Assembly: GCA_027490195.1 (NCBI GenBank)
Contig: JAIXYN010000005.1
Location: 214,129 to 278,128 of the forward strand
DNA length: 64,000 nucleotides
DNA from: Verrucomicrobiaceae bacterium
Lineage (GTDB): Bacteria; Verrucomicrobiota; Verrucomicrobiia; Verrucomicrobiales; Verrucomicrobiaceae
Direction: 5' to 3'
Shown: piece by piece, positions 60,822-64,000 of the stretch
How positions within the stretch are numbered: position 1 is the stretch's first letter
How the letters are laid out: each line of letters begins with the position of its first letter
Position numbers and translations under genes: made by a program
The notes under the pieces: generated by a model
The model's database searches: none
Told to the model about the DNA's origin: nothing
What the model saw: the letters and a program-made list of their open reading frames with translations, nothing else

Positions 60822-60954
60822 CTGGGAGCGCCGGTTTTTAACCGGCTCTGGAAAGCTCCGCAGCAAAGGAAGCGCAGCATTTCCAGCGAGTCTCATACCA
60901 CCTCGAAGCCACAAGAGACGTTCGCCAGAGCCGATAAAATATCGGCGCTCCCAG
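60822..60954. repeat. REP-2 palindromic element, copy 7
   Basis: Last of the array, followed by non-repeat DNA containing the 20-base repeat. Confidence 0.88.
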
Positions 60955-60986
60955 CCATGAGGCGAGGCCTGCGGTGCGCTAGAATC

Positions 60987-61006
60987 GAGTTCGAGTAGGA
61001 GGACGA
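60987..61006. repeat. 20-base repeat shared with 32018-32037
   Basis: GAGTTCGAGTAGGAGGACGA, exactly the sequence found after the small gene at 31738-31974. It lies 32 bases outside REP-2 copy 7. Confidence 0.6.
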
Positions 61007-61071
61007 GTAGGATTTCGCTTGGGCGATCTCTTTTAATCTCTCGTCCCCCCTTACTCACTGAGTGCCCTCCC

Positions 61072-62445
61072 CTACCTCCCAGCCACCGCATCATCCACAG
61101 CTCCATCCAGCACGTCGCAGGCTTCGATGAGGGCTTCTTCGGTGACAGTAAGCGGTGGGCAGATTTTCACAGTCTGTCCCCACGCACCCACAGGGGCGAA
61201 GAGCAGGAGGCCGCGCTGATAGCAGAGCTCGATGATGCGATGCGCGAGATCGTGGTTCGGCTCTTTCTTGTCGGGCTTGATGATCTGCAGGCCAGCAACG
61301 AGTCCGGCGCAGGTGACGTGACCGACGACGTGCGGGTGGCGCTTCTGGATGGCCTTGCAGCGCTCCAGCAAGATGGGGCCCAGACGTGCGGCGTTGGCGG
61401 TGAGGTCTTCGGCCAGGAGCTTCTTGATGTTGGCCACGGCGGCGGCGCAGCACACGGGATTTCCGGTGTGCGTGCTGGTCATGCTGCCGGGTCCGAACTG
61501 ATCCATGATCACCTCGCGGCCGATCACGGCGCTGAGGGGCATGCCGCTGCTGATGCCTTTGCCGCAGCAGATGAGGTCGGGCGTGACGCCGTAGTGCTCG
61601 AATGCCCAAAACTTGCCGGTGCGGCCAAAGCCAGACTGCACTTCGTCAAAGGTGAGCACGACGTTGTACTGGTCGCACCAGGCGCGGAGTTTTTCGATGT
61701 ACTCGACGGGGGCGAAGTCGGGGCCGACTCCCTGATAGCTTTCCATGATGACGCCTGCGATGTGGTCGCCGGTGAGGCCTTTGTCGGCGATGGCTTTGAG
61801 GAAGCTTTCGAAGCTGGTGTCTTCCGTCCAGTAGCCATCCGGGAAAGGCGCGTTCATGATGGCGGGGTCTTCATTCACGATCCAGTCCTTCTGCCCGGCC
61901 ATGCCGCCGGCCTGCTGGCTGGCGAGGGTGCGGCCATGGTAGCCGCGAGTGAAACCGACGATGCCGATCTTGGTCTTGCCGCCGACTTTGATGCCATGAG
62001 CGCGGCTAAGTTTGATGGCACACTCGGTGGCCTCGCTGCCGGAGCTGAGGAGGAAGACTTTCTTCAATCCTTCAGGGGAAACGGAGGCGATGATCTCGGC
62101 GGCTGCGGCGCGTTCTTCGCTGGGGAAGACGTAGTTATGAATGAGCCCGCTGTTGATCTGGTCGATCATGGCCTTGCAGATTTCCGGCGCGGCGTGGCCG
62201 GCGTTCGTCACGAGCACACCGCTGCTCCAGTCGAGCCACTTGTTGCCGTATTTGTCGAAGATGTGGATGTCCAGGGCCTTGTCCCACACGATGGGCGGCA
62301 TGCCGCGCATGGACTGCGGCTCAAAGTGGCGCAGCTTCTCCAAAGTAGGGACGGAGTCCGGGTGCGGCAATGGCGTGCAGATGCGGCGATGCTTGGTTTC
62401 GACGTGTGGAACGGTCTGTGGTGTGATGCTGAATTCTTTGCCCAT
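61072..62445 (-). CDS. Class III PLP-dependent aminotransferase
   Basis: The ATG at 62445 (a GTG at 62451 is the alternative) gives 457 residues. Class III signatures are present: LDWSSGVLVTNAGHAAPEI, LLSSGSEATECAIKLSRAHG, GFTRGYHGRTLASQQAGG, VVLTFDEVQSGFGRTGKFWA, and the PLP lysine in CCGKGISSGMPLSAVIG (about 296). The C-terminal SMTSTHTGNPVCCAAAVANI fits. The group includes GABA, acetylornithine and 2,4-diaminobutyrate aminotransferases. Substrate is not decidable from sequence alone; there are no pathway neighbours. Confidence 0.92.
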   Translation of the reverse strand: MGKEFSITPQTVPHVETKHRRICTPLPHPDSVPTLEKLRHFEPQSMRGMPPIVWDKALDIHIFDKYGNKWLDWSSGVLVTNAGHAAPEICKAMIDQINSGLIHNYVFPSEERAAAAEIIASVSPEGLKKVFLLSSGSEATECAIKLSRAHGIKVGGKTKIGIVGFTRGYHGRTLASQQAGGMAGQKDWIVNEDPAIMNAPFPDGYWTEDTSFESFLKAIADKGLTGDHIAGVIMESYQGVGPDFAPVEYIEKLRAWCDQYNVVLTFDEVQSGFGRTGKFWAFEHYGVTPDLICCGKGISSGMPLSAVIGREVIMDQFGPGSMTSTHTGNPVCCAAAVANIKKLLAEDLTANAARLGPILLERCKAIQKRHPHVVGHVTCAGLVAGLQIIKPDKKEPNHDLAHRIIELCYQRGLLLFAPVGAWGQTVKICPPLTVTEEALIEACDVLDGAVDDAVAGR

Positions 62446-62586
62446 ATTCACGATGATGCACGTGACTGCATAGGGCTGCTACTCGCTTTGCAGCATGTGG
62501 CGGTATTTTTGTGCGCATACGAATGTTCTAACCGGCAATAGGATTGTGATGAAGAGACGGCCTGCACGCACGGGAAGCGGCTGCGC

Positions 62587-63006
62587 TCAGGGATTCTCAG
62601 CGCTCTTTTGCGCATGCAGTGTACCGGCTGCGCCCTCGGGCCAGTAGGCACCGTCTTCGATCCACTCGCGCAGCATGCCGATCTGGTCATCCGTGAGGCT
62701 GACCTCCGTGCGCGGCATCATCTTGGGGTGCGTGCCACCACGCTGCACAGCGCTGATGAGCAGGCTGCAGTCGGGATCTTCCGGCAGGATGTAGTCGCGC
62801 CCGCTGGCGCTGCGCTTGAAGGCGGTGGCTTTGCTGGAGAGATTGAGCGCGGGCACGGGCTGGCTGCCATTGTGGCATTGCAGGCAGTGCTGCTGCAGCA
62901 CCGGCTTGACCTGGGTGTGGAAATAGCTCGCGCGTTCGCTTCTGCCGCCTGGGAGAAGTGAGCAGGCAGTGACGATGAATAGCAGGGGAATCAAGCGCAG
63001 GATCAT
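62587..63006 (-). CDS. Small planctomycete-type cytochrome c lipoprotein
   Basis: The 139-residue protein has a signal peptide with lipobox VTACS (Cys15). The haem site is QHCLQCHNGSQPVPAL (CxxCH near residue 39), and the C-terminal part MMPRTEVSLTDDQIGMLREWIEDGAYWP gives the axial Met region (HPKMMPR). It is the PSCyt1-like single-haem domain that opens DUF1549/1553 proteins, here as a free lipoprotein in the periplasm. Probably an electron carrier; partners are unknown. It is divergent from the ATPase gene at 63108. Confidence 0.85.
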   Translation of the reverse strand: MILRLIPLLFIVTACSLLPGGRSERASYFHTQVKPVLQQHCLQCHNGSQPVPALNLSSKATAFKRSASGRDYILPEDPDCSLLISAVQRGGTHPKMMPRTEVSLTDDQIGMLREWIEDGAYWPEGAAGTLHAQKSAENP

Positions 63007-63107
63007 GCAGCGAGCCTATCGAATGCGCTGAAAACAAGCTACACCGAGATTGCGCAAAGTTGCGCGGATGCTTGACGCCGCCATGCGGGCACAGCCACAT
63101 TACGCGC

Positions 63108-63761
63108 ATGCCCCGCAAACCCAAACCACCGGCCCAGCGCCCCGTCCGCATCGTTTTGACGGGAGGCCCCGGCGGCGGCAAAACAACGGCGGGAGATCTC
63201 TTTCGCCGCGAGATGGGAAACCAAGTGGTGCTGGTGCCAGAGGCTGCCACCATGATATTCAGCGGTGGCTTTCCGCGTGTGCATCTGCCAGAGGCCGTGC
63301 ATGCAACGCAGCGGGCCATCTACCATGTGCAGATCCACCTGGAGGAGGCGGTGATGGCGCAGCACCCGGAGCAGATCCTGCTTTGTGATCGCGGCACGGT
63401 GGATGGCGCGGCCTACTGGCCGAGTGGCAGCGACGGCTTTTTTGAAGACATCGGCAGCACGCTGGAGCGTGAGATGTCGCGCTACGATGCGGTGATTTTC
63501 TTTGAGAGCGCCGCCGTGGGCCACATGAGCATCGAAGGCGGCAACCCCATCCGCAACGAGTCGCTGGAGCAGGCCGTGAAGCTGGACCGCAAGCTGCGCG
63601 AACTGTGGAGCCAGCACCCCCACTTCATCCTGGTGCCGCACAACGTGTCCTTCTTCAAAAAGATCTCCTTCGGTCTCGCCATGCTGGACGACATCGTGAT
63701 GAAGCTCATGCAAAAGGGCAAGGCGAAGCCTAAGCCCAAGACGAAGCGAAAGAAGCAATGA
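63108..63761 (+). CDS. AAA_28-type P-loop ATPase/kinase-like protein
   Basis: The ATG at 63108 gives 217 residues. The P-loop is VLTGGPGGGKTTAGD (GGPGGGKTT, 19-27), followed by VLVPEAATMIFSGGFPRV, LLCDRGTVDGAAYWP (Walker-B-like) and DAVIFFESAAVGHM. The organisation is that of AAA_28/NadR-kinase-like predicted ATPases. The C-terminus is strongly basic (KGKAKPKPKTKRKKQ). Substrate unknown; a nucleotide or cofactor kinase is one possibility. Confidence 0.82.
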   Translation: MPRKPKPPAQRPVRIVLTGGPGGGKTTAGDLFRREMGNQVVLVPEAATMIFSGGFPRVHLPEAVHATQRAIYHVQIHLEEAVMAQHPEQILLCDRGTVDGAAYWPSGSDGFFEDIGSTLEREMSRYDAVIFFESAAVGHMSIEGGNPIRNESLEQAVKLDRKLRELWSQHPHFILVPHNVSFFKKISFGLAMLDDIVMKLMQKGKAKPKPKTKRKKQ

Positions 63762-64000
63762 GCAGCGTGTCGCTGGAACTCGCCGCAGCACGCAGGGCTG
63801 GTAGGGACGCGCTGTGTCGCGTCCGTGGATTCCTTCGTCCCAGCGTGTGCTGATAACTAAAAACGCTACCCCTTTCAAAACGCCTCTGACTTGCGCTGTC
63901 GAAAGCTCCAAGGACGGCGAACCTTTTTCATCGCCTGCGACGCCATAGCCCCATAACTACGGACCCGACGCAGCGGTTCCCTACCATCCCCATGCGCCGC
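63762..64000. other. Right-edge non-coding stretch with one hairpin
   Basis: No gene is visible in the last 239 bases. A perfect 7-bp hairpin (GGACGCG-CTGTGT-CGCGTCC, 63805-63824) without a T-run lies 44 bases after the ATPase stop and may be a 3' end or a small REP. A gene on either strand could begin beyond the edge. Confidence 0.45.

Noticed and set aside
59127..60954. Possible CRISPR array because of regularly spaced repeats
   Set aside because: Units are 130-150 bp palindromes around a RAYT transposase with no short direct repeats and unique spacers, and no cas genes.

Overview
The window looks like a chromosomal piece of a Verrucomicrobiota bacterium (Verrucomicrobiaceae/Prosthecobacter-like). 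This is inferred from the gene content: DUF1800-DUF1501 gene pairs, a DUF1549/DUF1553 cytochrome protein, single-haem 'planctomycete-type' cytochromes, many secreted beta-helix proteins and esterases, a sialate O-acetylesterase, and GC-rich DNA dotted with REP-like palindromes and REP-associated (RAYT) transposases. I found no tRNA, rRNA or CRISPR array.

Layout. 1-6010 (minus strand): a secreted protein cut by the window edge, a PL1-type pectate lyase and a beta-helix protein in one operon, then a DUF1800-DUF1501 pair. 6053-13692 (minus): a one-directional, stress-type island with two HPF-like ribosome hibernation proteins, each preceded by a 44-residue lipoprotein (a duplicated cassette), plus DUF2934, SDR, GH63-type glycosidase, M50-CBS protease and another small lipoprotein. 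13931-14992: a methyltransferase. 15242-21427 (minus): P-type cation ATPase, outer-membrane DUF6268-like protein, PAS histidine kinase and NarL-type regulator, probably one operon. 21597-24455: beta-helix protein, Pro-rich membrane protein, transposase fragment. 24656-31974: serA, a coiled-coil membrane protein, a PQQ-type propeller, a GYF/pilin-like protein, gnd with a strong terminator, and a small orphan gene.

32204-43271: polysaccharide and ester degradation genes (acetyl xylan esterase-like, two BD-FAE-type esterases, SASA esterase, ceramidase-like/LamG protein), type II NADH dehydrogenase, kup, and a 286-bp MITE-like palindrome. 43278-48563: SWIM-SNF2 helicase divergent from ParA, then a radical SAM protein. 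48646-54222: the most unusual locus, an apparent type VII-secretion-like module in a Gram-negative: a WXG100 protein, a coiled-coil protein, a second tiny W-x-D...F protein and a soluble FtsK/EccC-like ATPase of 1215 residues with one intact and two apparently degenerate ATPase modules, facing a divergent two-TM protein.

54241-60954: two REPtrons, each a RAYT transposase bracketed by its own palindrome family (4 and 7 copies), separated by a DUF1549/DUF1553 cytochrome protein and a membrane protein. 61072-63761: class III aminotransferase, small cytochrome lipoprotein, AAA_28-type ATPase. Several palindromic or low-complexity repeats also sit in frame inside coding sequences (the SNF2 helicase and the DUF1549/1553 protein), so the genome appears to have active or recently active small repeats.
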